Shown here in pieces: positions 1 through 5,623 of a DNA stretch of 9,695 bases. Within the stretch, counting starts at the first letter, position 1, and every line of letters begins with the position of its first letter. The DNA comes from Blastocatellia bacterium. GTDB lineage: Bacteria > Acidobacteriota > Blastocatellia > Pyrinomonadales > Pyrinomonadaceae. Under the pieces are notes generated by a model, which was given only the letters and a program-made list of their open reading frames with translations, was not told the DNA's origin and did no database searches. The stretch lies in NCBI GenBank assembly GCA_003175865.1, contig PSRF01000390.1, forward strand, positions 1-9,695, in the 5' to 3' direction. Made by a program: the position numbers and the translations under genes.

Positions 1-5
1 GAGGT

Positions 6-674
6 TTAGCCGGCGCGGCTGTGCCAGACCTTTGCTTTCGCACCTTTCTTTCTACGCTTCACGCCAGTTCGACGTGGGATCTTTTTAGGATCTCCGGTCG
101 AAGCCTTCCTAATGTTGCCGCCTTCATCTTCTGCAATTTCTGCTAGTGTTCGACGGGTGAGAATAGACACCGGAGCGAGGTCAGTTACCTCTTCATTCGT
201 GGTGTAGTAATCGCGGTGCTTCAATAACAACCACTGACGATCGCGCGTTCGTACAAGCACCCACGAACCTTTTAACTTGTCACCATTGAGTGTGAACTTC
301 AGCTCTCCTTTGTTCAGTGCGGCTGAAACATCGTCCGTCTCTTCCGGTTCGTAGGTCCCATAATCCCAAACCATCACAGTACCACCGCCATATTCACCTT
401 CTGGAATAACTCCCTCGAACTTTGCGTAATCGACCGGATGATCTTCCACCTGCATCGCGAGTCGCTTAACCGATGGATCAAGCGATGGACCTTTCGGTAC
501 GGCCCATGATTTCAGGACGCCGTCCGCTTCAAGTCGGAAATCATAGTGCAACTGAGTCGCGCGATGTTTCTGCACGACAAACATGCGTCCGGTCCTGGAC
601 TTTTTCTTCTTTGGCCCAGGCTCAGGCGTCTTGTCGAACTTTCGTTTCTTCTTGTATTCAGTTAACGAAGCCAT
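6..674 (-). CDS. Stand-alone LigD-type 3'-phosphoesterase (PE) domain protein
   Basis: A 222-residue protein resembling the phosphoesterase module of bacterial DNA ligase D, which trims 3'-ribonucleotides and 3'-phosphates at DNA ends before ligation in end joining. Here it is a separate protein with no polymerase or ligase domain. The metal and active-site residues known from Pseudomonas LigD are in place: Q35, H37, H43, D45, R47, K61, R71, H79 and Y83, all at the same offset of five from the Pseudomonas numbering as I recall it. The strongly conserved core VIPEGEYGGGTVMVWDYG is at about residues 89-106. In the N-terminal Lys-Arg-Asp-Phe motif the Asp is replaced by Lys (K12). The C-terminus is a basic tail ending in VWHSRAG, which looks natural, not truncated. 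The start is ATG at 674; only a weak AGGAT lies 11 bases upstream. No Ku or ligase gene is visible, but the window ends just beyond the stop codon. Confidence 0.93.
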   Translation of the reverse strand: MASLTEYKKKRKFDKTPEPGPKKKKSRTGRMFVVQKHRATQLHYDFRLEADGVLKSWAVPKGPSLDPSVKRLAMQVEDHPVDYAKFEGVIPEGEYGGGTVMVWDYGTYEPEETDDVSAALNKGELKFTLNGDKLKGSWVLVRTRDRQWLLLKHRDYYTTNEEVTDLAPVSILTRRTLAEIAEDEGGNIRKASTGDPKKIPRRTGVKRRKKGAKAKVWHSRAG

Positions 675-953
675 GGATGCAATGAATCCTAAAGTGATTC
701 TTTAACTGTGGTGAAATGGATCTGGTTTTCTAACAAATGGTCCTGTGCCTAAAATTCAGTTCTGAAGTAAATGTGGAAGGTTAGGAGAATTGCAGTTGGG
801 AGTAGTGGCTTGCACCCGCTTCAACTCGCATCTAAGTGCAAGACTTGAAACATCCAATTGAGTTGGGGCCAAGCCAGCCTTCCGAACTGCAATTCCTTAT
901 CGTTGACTACTACATCAACACTGGAGTTTAGCAAGAGTTCAAAAGCTGAACTG
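675..953. other. Intergenic stretch between rnhB and the PE gene
   Basis: No convincing gene lies in these 279 bases. Two inverted repeats are visible: an 11-bp perfect pair (gaattgcagtt at 787-797, aactgcaattc at 885-895) and, inside it, a 7-bp pair (cttgcac at 809-815, gtgcaag at 836-842). A small hairpin agttca-aaagc-tgaact (936-952) sits right at the rnhB stop codon. None has the U-tract of a classical terminator. A minus-strand reading frame in 821-953 continues from an out-of-frame shadow of rnhB and gives a protein-like but unrecognised tail. Confidence 0.5.
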
Positions 954-1850
954 CTACGAGCCTTGGCCCGCTGACATCTCCGCCACCAGCTCCGCAACAA
1001 CATCGCTTGGAATCGAAGCGTCAGTGTCGAAGAGTTCGGCCTGAATTGGATCGAGACCGAGTGCTTCGCGAACTCGCGCAAAGCTGCGTCGATGAATTGG
1101 TAGTGCGCCAAGTTCTTTCAGGGCTCGACAGTGTTCAGGTGTGGGATAACCCTTATGAGATGCAAGACCATAACCTGAGTAAACACCGTCGAGTTCGAGC
1201 ATGTGCGCGTCGCGTGTTGTCTTCGCGATGATAGAAGCAGCTGCAATACTCGCTGACAATGCGTCGCCACGAATAATGCCGCGTTGTGGAGTTGCGCAAT
1301 TAGGGATCTTGCGCGCGTCCACCAGAATGAAATCGGGCTGTGACGTGAGACCAATTACCGCGCGTTGCATAGCGAGCAGTCCTGCATGATAGATGTTGAT
1401 CTTGTCGATCTCTTCGACTTCAGCGAAGCCAACTGACCAACAAACAGCGTCCTGCTTTATCTGTAGCGCGAGCTCGTCTCTTCTTTCCGGGTCGAGAATC
1501 TTCTTCGAATCGTTCAGACCACGGAGTTTGTAGTTTTGAGGTAGGACAACAGCCCCGGCAACCACGGGGCCTGCGAGAGGTGCCATGCCCGCTTCGTCAA
1601 CACCGGCGATCACATTGTAACCATCCGCCCAAAGTTCTATCTCGAATCGTAAAAGGTTGTGCAGGCGCTGACCTTCAGCACGATTACTCCGGTAACGTTC
1701 TCGAATGCGTTTAGCTAATTGCTGAGCTCCTTGACGTGGATCCGTACTCAAGGCTTCAAGTAAACCTTTAGGTACAGGACGACGCCTTTCGACAAAGCGA
1801 TCACTGAGTTCAGGAATGGATTTCTTCAGCAGGTCTTCGAGCGAAAGCAT
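954..1850 (-). CDS. rnhB: Ribonuclease HII with N-terminal extension
   Basis: This 298-residue enzyme cleaves the RNA strand of RNA-DNA hybrids and starts removal of single ribonucleotides misincorporated in DNA. The family signature IAGVDEAG begins at residue 81. Catalytic acids are D85, E86, D178 and D196 (in GD followed by the SIAAASIIAKTTRD block). The LNDSKK motif is at 112-117, and the strand-junction tyrosine is Y235 in SHKGY. The usual Gly-Arg-Gly motif that reads the ribose 2'-OH is here Gly-Met-Ala (88-90). About 80 residues precede the catalytic core, including DPRQGAQQL, which resembles the extension found on Bacillus-type RNase HII. The roughly 30-residue tail after the core is acidic and probably disordered. 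The start is ATG at 1850 without a clear Shine-Dalgarno sequence. A TTGACA hexamer lies at 1926-1931 (minus strand), but no good -10 follows. The gene runs in the same direction as the PE gene, 279 bases away, so co-transcription is uncertain. Confidence 0.96.
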   Translation of the reverse strand: MLSLEDLLKKSIPELSDRFVERRRPVPKGLLEALSTDPRQGAQQLAKRIRERYRSNRAEGQRLHNLLRFEIELWADGYNVIAGVDEAGMAPLAGPVVAGAVVLPQNYKLRGLNDSKKILDPERRDELALQIKQDAVCWSVGFAEVEEIDKINIYHAGLLAMQRAVIGLTSQPDFILVDARKIPNCATPQRGIIRGDALSASIAAASIIAKTTRDAHMLELDGVYSGYGLASHKGYPTPEHCRALKELGALPIHRRSFARVREALGLDPIQAELFDTDASIPSDVVAELVAEMSAGQGS

Positions 1851-2081
1851 TGGAAAACGAAGTTAACTTTGTCGGGAGAATCAGAGTATGAATCGCGTGC
1901 TAAGTGTCTTGTGTGAAGTGCAGATTGTCAAGAATGAGGTTTAGAAATAACTGTTATTTGTTTTCTTCTCTAAGACACGACTGTCTCATTCTCCTCCGGC
2001 TTTTGAGACTGTATAAACATTCGATCATTGTGGCATGAAGTCGGGACCACGTCGGGTAGAAACTGTGAAAATAATCTGGAC

Positions 2082-2105
2082 ACCACCTACTTCGGCAGCG
2101 TGGAC
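2082..2105 (+). repeat. 24-base palindromic unit, copy 1
   Basis: Most diverged copy of the unit (accacctacttcggcagcg, then tgga). The consensus unit can fold as CCAC-CTGCT / AGCAG-c-GTGG, a hairpin with one bulged C. Confidence 0.75.
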
Positions 2106-2148
2106 CTTGAACTCCACGCTACAACACGCAACCTTGAACCCCACAGAT

Positions 2149-2172
2149 ACCACCTGCTTCAGCAGCGTGGAG
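2149..2172 (+). repeat. 24-base palindromic unit, copy 2
   Basis: Consensus copy of the unit (accacctgcttcagcagcg, then tggag), starting 67 bases after copy 1. It folds into the same bulged hairpin. Confidence 0.8.
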
Positions 2173-2274
2173 TCTCAACTTCTCGCTACGACTACGCGGC
2201 GTGTGGAGGGTAATGAAAGGTCATGATGGCACGGCTTAGGAGTTTCTTAAGACGAAGTTAGCGAGAAACTGAAA

Positions 2275-2298
2275 CTCCACGCTGCTGAAGCAGGTGGT
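2275..2298 (-). repeat. 24-base palindromic unit, copy 3 (inverted)
   Basis: Reverse complement of copy 2 over the full 24 bases (ctccacgctgctgaagcagg, then tggt). It is part of the exact 29-base block shared by the two arms. Confidence 0.8.
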
Positions 2299-2341
2299 AT
2301 CTCTGGTGTTTCTGGTTGCGTGTTGTAGCGTGGAGTTGAAG

Positions 2342-2365
2342 GTCCACGCTGCTGAAGCAGGTGGT
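2342..2365 (-). repeat. 24-base palindromic unit, copy 4 (inverted)
   Basis: Reads gtccacgctgctgaagcagg then tggt, starting 67 bases after copy 3. It mirrors the position of copy 1 in the left arm. Confidence 0.8.
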
Positions 2366-2386
2366 GTCTAATTATTTTACAGCTTC

Positions 2387-2440
2387 GGTAGCGGGTGGGT
2401 CGTATGTCAGATTTCAGAAAGCAAAGACACACCTGCTACC
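2387..2440. repeat. Hairpin with ggtagcgggtgggtc stem
   Basis: ggtagcgggtgggtc (2387-2401) pairs with gacacacctgctacc (2426-2440): 13 of 15 Watson-Crick pairs plus one G-T, with a 24-base loop. The sequence continues as gcgaggtagtaccac (2441-2455), which repeats the ggtag/acc theme. From memory, ggtagcgggtgg-like palindromes are frequent between genes in some Acidobacteriota, but I cannot verify that here. Confidence 0.65.
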
Positions 2441-2605
2441 GCGAGGTAGTACCACTTAATTGCCCGATGACCACTTCATGCCCTGATGATCAGGTAATTA
2501 CGCAGACTTTAAAGGCTGAGAAAACCCTGAGACTCTGACGACAGTCCTCGTCGGCTGAACGACTAACTACTCAAATGACCTGCGGATTGGGTATGCTGTC
2601 GATAC

Positions 2606-3175
2606 ATGCTTAAGTCAACCGATAAGTTTCGACTCCTCGGATTGTTTCCACTCCTATTCTTCCTTCTACAGGCCGTCCACTATTGGAGGATCAACGAACT
2701 CGGGCACATGCTCTGGATGTGCAACATTGGAAACTTGCTGATGGCGATTGGATTGTTTCTCGAGAGACCGGTGCTAACGCGTATCGCGATCATCTGGACC
2801 ATTCCAGGTCTCGTGATTTGGTTTCTCTACGTGGTGCTCGCGTGGGGTGTCTTCTTCACATCAACCTTGGCGCACGTAGGCGGGATAATTATCGGTATGA
2901 TCGTGTTGAAGCGAATTGGAATGGACCGATGGACGTGGCTTCACGCGTTTGTCTGGTACCTCGCGATTCAATTGTTATCGCATCTCATCACGTCGCCCGT
3001 ACTAAACGTGAATCTTTCACACCACATGCAGGATAAGTGGGATCAAACGTTCGGGGCGTATTGGCAGTTCTTACTGACACTCAACACGCTTACAGCACTG
3101 CTTCTGTGGTTAGTGGGCTTCTTGCTGTATAAATTGCGACCTACACGCGGGGAACTGACACCGGCAGTTACTTAG
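2606..3175 (+). CDS. Six-helix integral membrane protein of unknown function
   Basis: I do not recognise the family of this 189-residue protein. It is very hydrophobic, with about six membrane segments, roughly at residues 8-25, 31-52, 58-82, 84-102, 108-130 and 152-176. There is no cleavable signal peptide. Several histidines lie inside or at the edge of predicted helices (H25, H34, H90, H113, H126), with an HH pair at 139-140 in a polar loop. That pattern can mean metal, heme or quinone contact, but nothing in the sequence proves it. The C-terminus is short and polar. ATG at 2606 has no Shine-Dalgarno; a TATGCT hexamer at 2592-2597 would place transcription start almost at the ATG, so a leaderless message is possible. 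A second ATG at 2593 opens a six-codon frame overlapping this start. The gene converges on the response regulator, with 6 bases between the stop codons. Confidence 0.85.
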   Translation: MLKSTDKFRLLGLFPLLFFLLQAVHYWRINELGHMLWMCNIGNLLMAIGLFLERPVLTRIAIIWTIPGLVIWFLYVVLAWGVFFTSTLAHVGGIIIGMIVLKRIGMDRWTWLHAFVWYLAIQLLSHLITSPVLNVNLSHHMQDKWDQTFGAYWQFLLTLNTLTALLLWLVGFLLYKLRPTRGELTPAVT

Positions 3176-3181
3176 AACACG

Positions 3182-3562
3182 CTAATGCTTTCGAGCTTTG
3201 TCGATCAGCGACGCCACCATGTCGCACAAGTCTGATGTTTGACTTGGTTTGATGAGGTATCCCTGAGCACCACTCTTCAACGCGTTGTCTCGATCTACCT
3301 CATACGCTGCCGCTGAGTAAAAAAGAATCGGCGTGAACGTGTCAAACTCCCTAATTCTCTTGCACAGATCCAAACCAGATCCATCGGGTAACCACGAATC
3401 AAGCAGGTAGAGGTCAAAGTTGTGCTCGACTGCCAGTTTGATCCCGTTTGCAATCGTACTATCCGTCGTTACGTCAAAGTTCTTTTGACGGAGGACGAGT
3501 GTCACTAACTCACGAGTGTCTTCGTGATCTTCGATGTAAAGGATTCGTCTTCTCAAATGCAT
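3182..3562 (-). CDS. Single-domain response regulator (receiver domain only)
   Basis: A 126-residue CheY-like receiver with no output domain. It would be phosphorylated by a histidine kinase and act by protein contact. Counting from ATG at 3562: acidic pocket E11-D12 in ILYIEDHEDT, phospho-acceptor D55 in LYLLDSWLPDGSGLDL, switch serine S83 and lysine K105 in the KP motif. All residues needed for phosphorylation are present. The frame stays open to a GTG at 3679, with an ATG at 3622. I prefer 3562 because receiver domains usually start just before RRILYIE, the extra 39 residues are Pro/Gly-rich, and the longest version would run into an inverted repeat (3666-3720). No start has a good Shine-Dalgarno. 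No partner kinase is visible in the window; the CheB and CheR proteins downstream on the map are possible functional partners, by inference only. Confidence 0.9.
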   Translation of the reverse strand: MHLRRRILYIEDHEDTRELVTLVLRQKNFDVTTDSTIANGIKLAVEHNFDLYLLDSWLPDGSGLDLCKRIREFDTFTPILFYSAAAYEVDRDNALKSGAQGYLIKPSQTSDLCDMVASLIDKARKH

Positions 3563-3980
3563 AGGCCCATGTTGATGAGGGAAACCAACTGGTCCAGGTT
3601 CACTGCCCTGCGGGATAGGCATCTCAGTTGAGTCTCTCAGATTAATAAGGATTGTCGAAGAAAAAGCCGAGGTCTTCACTTATTCTCAAGGTCAGTCGGG
3701 AAGGACGCGAAGACCTCGGCTACCCTGCTTGTTGTATGCGTGCACGCTACTCTTCTGAGCAACTCTGGTCTGTACGGTTTCGTACCCACTTTTTCTGCCT
3801 GATCAACGCCGTTGGACTAAGTCGATCAGCCAGACATCCTGAGTGCCCTCAACCTAACTATAAGTCGACTTCATCGAGAGCTACGATGGGAAAATCCGTT
3901 GGAACCCAGCCGCTCTTCCTAGTAACATGTGCGGTGGCGAACTAACAGAAATTGGCTATGGGTAGTATATTTTTCTAATC
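3563..3980. other. 418-base intergenic region between divergent genes
   Basis: No gene is supported here: the plus-strand frame covering 3652-3945 has a Cys- and Arg-rich, non-protein-like composition and no ribosome binding site. The stretch must hold the promoters of the response regulator (-) and of the small helical protein (+), but I see no convincing -35/-10 pair. The only clear structure is the inverted repeat at 3666-3720. Confidence 0.55.
3666..3720. repeat. Perfect 12-bp inverted repeat, 31-base loop
   Basis: gccgaggtcttc (3666-3677) and gaagacctcggc (3709-3720) are exact reverse complements. The loop contains gggaaggacgc, so the right half reads as the run ggaaggacgcgaagacctcg. 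It looks like an intergenic palindromic repeat more than a terminator, as no T-run follows on either side. Confidence 0.75.
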
Positions 3981-4259
3981 GTGCGTAAAGCTGACAATCC
4001 TGAAAGTGGTTTTTCGGCGCAGGAGATTCAGAATCGATCTGCCCGTCTTCGGCACCACTCCCGCAAACTCATTCGCCAGGGTCAGGAGCTTCGCTCTTTC
4101 AGCCGTCAACTGAGAGTCGGTATCTACTCCCCTCACATCCCTGCTCAACTACGACGCATGATGGCCTACGGAGGGCTTAATGAAACGCTCGATGAAATGT
4201 TGCAACGACTAGAGCGCGATGACCTACTCCCACCCGAATCGGAACGCCTCAAGAGTTAG
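3981..4259 (+). CDS. Small basic helical protein, hypothetical
   Basis: A 92-residue protein of unknown function. After a short polar start, residues about 15-46 form an Arg/Ser/Gln-rich stretch with a repeating pattern (SARLRHHSRKL, GQELRSFSRQL) that suggests one or two amphipathic helices. Residues 55-80 are a second helical segment (AQLRRMMAYGG, DEMLQRLERDDL). There is no signal peptide, membrane segment or known motif. The start is GTG at 3981 with no Shine-Dalgarno. The AT-rich tagtatattttt just upstream could be a -10 region of a nearly leaderless transcript. The gene lies alone, 270 bases before the Crp/Fnr gene in the same direction. The composition is more protein-like than the shadow frames nearby, so I keep it with moderate confidence. 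Confidence 0.55.
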   Translation: MRKADNPESGFSAQEIQNRSARLRHHSRKLIRQGQELRSFSRQLRVGIYSPHIPAQLRRMMAYGGLNETLDEMLQRLERDDLLPPESERLKS

Positions 4260-4361
4260 TTCATGACGGATGGTCGAGCACAAAACGTCCGAAGCCCCAA
4301 ACGATAACTCTGCGAGTTTTAAAGTTTGAGCTAAGCTCATCCCAGTGAGATGCGCTGCGTC

Positions 4362-4376
4362 CGTTCTTATAGAACG
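4362..4376. promoter_or_regulatory. Operator-like palindrome cgttct-tat-agaacg
   Basis: A perfect 6-3-6 inverted repeat about 85 bases upstream of the proposed -10 of the Crp/Fnr gene. Its half-sites do not match the TGTGA/TCACA (Crp) or TTGAT/ATCAA (Fnr) consensus. It could bind the gene's own product or another dimeric regulator, or be chance. Confidence 0.3.
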
Positions 4377-4459
4377 AACCTCATTATGTCTTACTTTGAT
4401 TAACCTTCAGTTTCAATAGGGCAATAATTTCATTTACATTCGCTACTCACAGCGACCTG

Positions 4460-4468
4460 TGCTATTCT
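4460..4468 (+). promoter_or_regulatory. Extended -10 promoter for the Crp/Fnr gene
   Basis: TG-C-TATTCT fits the extended -10 pattern (TGnTATAAT with two mismatches). There is no good -35 at 17 bases. It would give a leader of about 54 bases. Confidence 0.4.
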
Positions 4469-4516
4469 CAGTTCGCACACCCCCTAACGACTCCGGCGAG
4501 TCGAGTTTCAATCTAC

Positions 4517-4522
4517 AAGGAG
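4517..4522 (+). promoter_or_regulatory. Ribosome binding site of the Crp/Fnr gene
   Basis: aaggag ends six bases before the GTG at 4529 and decides that start. It is one of only two strong Shine-Dalgarno sequences in the window. Confidence 0.75.
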
Positions 4523-4528
4523 CCTCTG

Positions 4529-5296
4529 GTGCCTACTTTTGAGGCGAAGGTCGATATACAAGGCACGTCGCGTCGTGTCACTGCAAACGTGCGCGCAAAC
4601 AGACTCGTAGCTGAACTGCCGGAGCAGGAACTTCGAATAATTCTGCCGCATTTAAAGTTGGTTCAATTTGGTTTTGACGACGTACTTTATGAGCACGGTT
4701 CACAAATCGAAAGCGTTTACTTTCCGCTGGACGCTGTCGTCTCAAACCTCGTCTTGTTGGAAGACGGTTGCGCTATAGAGACCGCAATGACTGGCCGCGA
4801 AGGTATCGTTGGTGTGTCTACCTTGCTCGGAAGACCGGATGCTCGGCAGTGGACCCGCGTAACGGTTGGGGGGATTGCCGCGGCGTTAGATCGTCGCTTC
4901 CTCAATGATCGTTTTACCGACAGTGCTGTGATGCAGAAGATAGTATTAACCTCATATCGTCGGTTGATCACCCAGGTATCGCAAAGAGCGGTTTGCAACG
5001 CTCGACATTCAATCTTGGAAAAGCTCTGTTGTTGGCTATTGATGATCCACGACCGGGTAGGTTCGGAGGATTTGCAACTTACTCAGGAAGCAATTGCAAC
5101 GCGACTTGGTTCTCGAAGGGCTGGAATCACACAAGCTGCAACTATCTTACGTTCGATGCGCGCTATCTCTTACGTGCGAGGGCTAATCGTGATTACTGAC
5201 AGGGGTATTCTTGAGCATGCCGCGTGTGAGTGCTACGAGGTTTTTCGGACGGATTTTGACTCAAACCCATCTACTGTCGGATTCTTTCAAAATTGA
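4529..5296 (+). CDS. Crp/Fnr-family transcriptional regulator
   Basis: A 255-residue DNA-binding regulator. After about 25 variable residues, the N-terminal half is a cyclic-nucleotide-binding-like beta barrel (residues about 28-125; VYFPLDAVVSNL and TGREGIVGV are typical of a large environmental subgroup). The phosphate-binding cassette that holds cAMP in Crp (GE followed by RSA) is absent, as are the N-terminal cysteines of Fnr, so it probably senses something else or works by abundance. A dimer helix (about 130-165) leads to a C-terminal helix-turn-helix (about 183-206: LTQEAIATRLGSRRAGITQAA) and a wing. The tail AACECYEVF is typical of this subgroup. The GTG start is fixed by aaggag at 4517-4522. 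The gene stands alone and its end overlaps by 10 bases the doubtful minus-strand frame that follows. Targets cannot be read from the sequence. Confidence 0.93.
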   Translation: MPTFEAKVDIQGTSRRVTANVRANRLVAELPEQELRIILPHLKLVQFGFDDVLYEHGSQIESVYFPLDAVVSNLVLLEDGCAIETAMTGREGIVGVSTLLGRPDARQWTRVTVGGIAAALDRRFLNDRFTDSAVMQKIVLTSYRRLITQVSQRAVCNARHSILEKLCCWLLMIHDRVGSEDLQLTQEAIATRLGSRRAGITQAATILRSMRAISYVRGLIVITDRGILEHAACECYEVFRTDFDSNPSTVGFFQN

Positions 5297-5601
5297 TCAG
5301 GTCGTCGGGGGGGGGTAGAACTGACCGACTGAATTAGACGTCGCGCCGCCCGATCCACTGCCCTTTGCCTGTAGAACGTTTTTGTAATGTGTCTTGGTAG
5401 TAAGTGCCAATCCCTACGCAACCTTAGTCCAATTCGCTGAAGTGCTAACGCTTCCCGCTGAACGCGACAAAGGTCTCGCATAAGTTTGCAAGACTCGCTC
5501 AACTTGTTGTGGGTAAAATCTTGTACCGGATGGTCTGGTGTCAATGATTGCTCCGCTCCACGATGTCGTTGCAAAAGCTTTTCGTCCAACTTATCCCTCA
5601 T
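5287..5601 (-). CDS. Doubtful small basic protein downstream of the CheB-CheR fusion
   Basis: A 104-residue frame starting at ATG 5601, 70 bases after the stop of the fusion gene, with a partial ribosome binding site (aggа-type, AGGA about 8 bases upstream). Residues about 36-70 form an Arg/Leu-rich helical stretch (LMRDLCRVQREALALQRIG) loosely like the small helical protein at 3981-4259. The last 20 residues look less protein-like and cross a run of nine C on the coding strand (5307-5315), so the true C-terminus may differ. The frame overlaps the end of the Crp/Fnr gene by 10 bases. It may be a real small operon member, a decayed gene or chance. If it is not a gene, 5297-5671 is an intergenic region of 375 bases with no clear terminator. 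Confidence 0.35.
   Translation of the reverse strand: MRDKLDEKLLQRHRGAEQSLTPDHPVQDFTHNKLSESCKLMRDLCRVQREALALQRIGLRLRRDWHLLPRHITKTFYRQRAVDRAARRLIQSVSSTPPRRPDQF
5307..5315. repeat. Run of nine G
   Basis: A G9 homopolymer on the plus strand just after the Crp/Fnr stop codon and inside the 3' end of the doubtful minus-strand frame. One base more or less would change that frame's last residues (early stop or longer tail). Confidence 0.9.
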
Positions 5602-5623
5602 GACGAAATCCTACCACTTTTGC

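Larger units (their letters stand above)
2062..2384. repeat. Long imperfect inverted repeat (arms about 130 bases, spacer about 65)
   Basis: The left arm (about 2062-2191) is the reverse complement of the right arm (about 2256-2384), roughly 85 percent identical by eye. Two exact blocks anchor it: a 29-base block at 2145-2173 matching 2274-2302, and a 24-base block at 2110-2133 matching 2314-2337. Each arm contains the unit accacctgcttcagcagcg (extended to 24 bases) twice, with a spacing of exactly 67 bases in both arms. No transposase and no clear target-site duplication is visible. It could be a MITE-like element, an inverted duplication of a REP-type array, or a structured RNA locus. Confidence 0.85.
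1851..2605. other. 755-base gene-free region rich in palindromic repeats
   Basis: Short open frames here (about 60 residues, both strands) lie inside the inverted repeats and have repeat-driven sequences, so I do not call genes. The region contains the large inverted duplication (about 2062-2384), the hairpin at 2387-2440, a perfect cctgat-g-atcagg palindrome (2482-2494) and a small gacga/tcgtc stem (2537-2552). Bases 1851-2060 show nothing beyond upstream sequence for rnhB. Confidence 0.7.
4260..4528 (+). other. Leader region of the Crp/Fnr gene
   Basis: Holds a weak hairpin aactc-tgc-gagtt followed by tt (4306-4320) that might end the upstream transcript, a perfect tgagct-a-agctca palindrome (4327-4339), the operator-like palindrome at 4362-4376, an AT-rich tract (about 4381-4440) and the promoter at 4460-4468. 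Confidence 0.5.

Noticed and set aside
800..880. A possible tRNA-like fold around the cttgcac/gtgcaag stem
   Set aside because: No T-loop consensus (ggttcgaatcc type) and no acceptor stem could be found.
821..1111. A 96-residue minus-strand frame overlapping the rnhB end
   Set aside because: Its first half is an out-of-frame shadow of rnhB and it has no ribosome binding site. The last 44 residues (821-953) look somewhat protein-like but match no family I know, including YraN, which often follows rnhB.
1903..1931. An rnhB promoter based on TTGACA at 1926-1931 (minus strand)
   Set aside because: The -35 is perfect, but the sequence 16-18 bases downstream (gacact/acactt) is a poor -10, so I did not call it.
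2028..2226. Two short plus-strand frames of about 60 residues in the repeat region
   Set aside because: They lie in the left arm of the inverted repeat and differ only by frame; their sequences are those of the repeat, with no start signals.
2082..2365. A CRISPR array reading of the 24-base units
   Set aside because: Only two units per arm, in opposite orientations, with spacers that are themselves homologous between arms; no cas gene.
2247..2432. A 61-residue minus-strand frame in the right arm
   Set aside because: It mirrors the left-arm frames because the DNA is inverted; the repeat explains it.
2606..3175. Assignment of the membrane protein to a known transporter or enzyme family
   Set aside because: Helix count and histidine positions are suggestive, but no diagnostic motif is visible.
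3652..3945. A 97-residue plus-strand frame
   Set aside because: Cys-, Arg- and Ser-rich without a motif or ribosome binding site, and it begins inside an inverted repeat.
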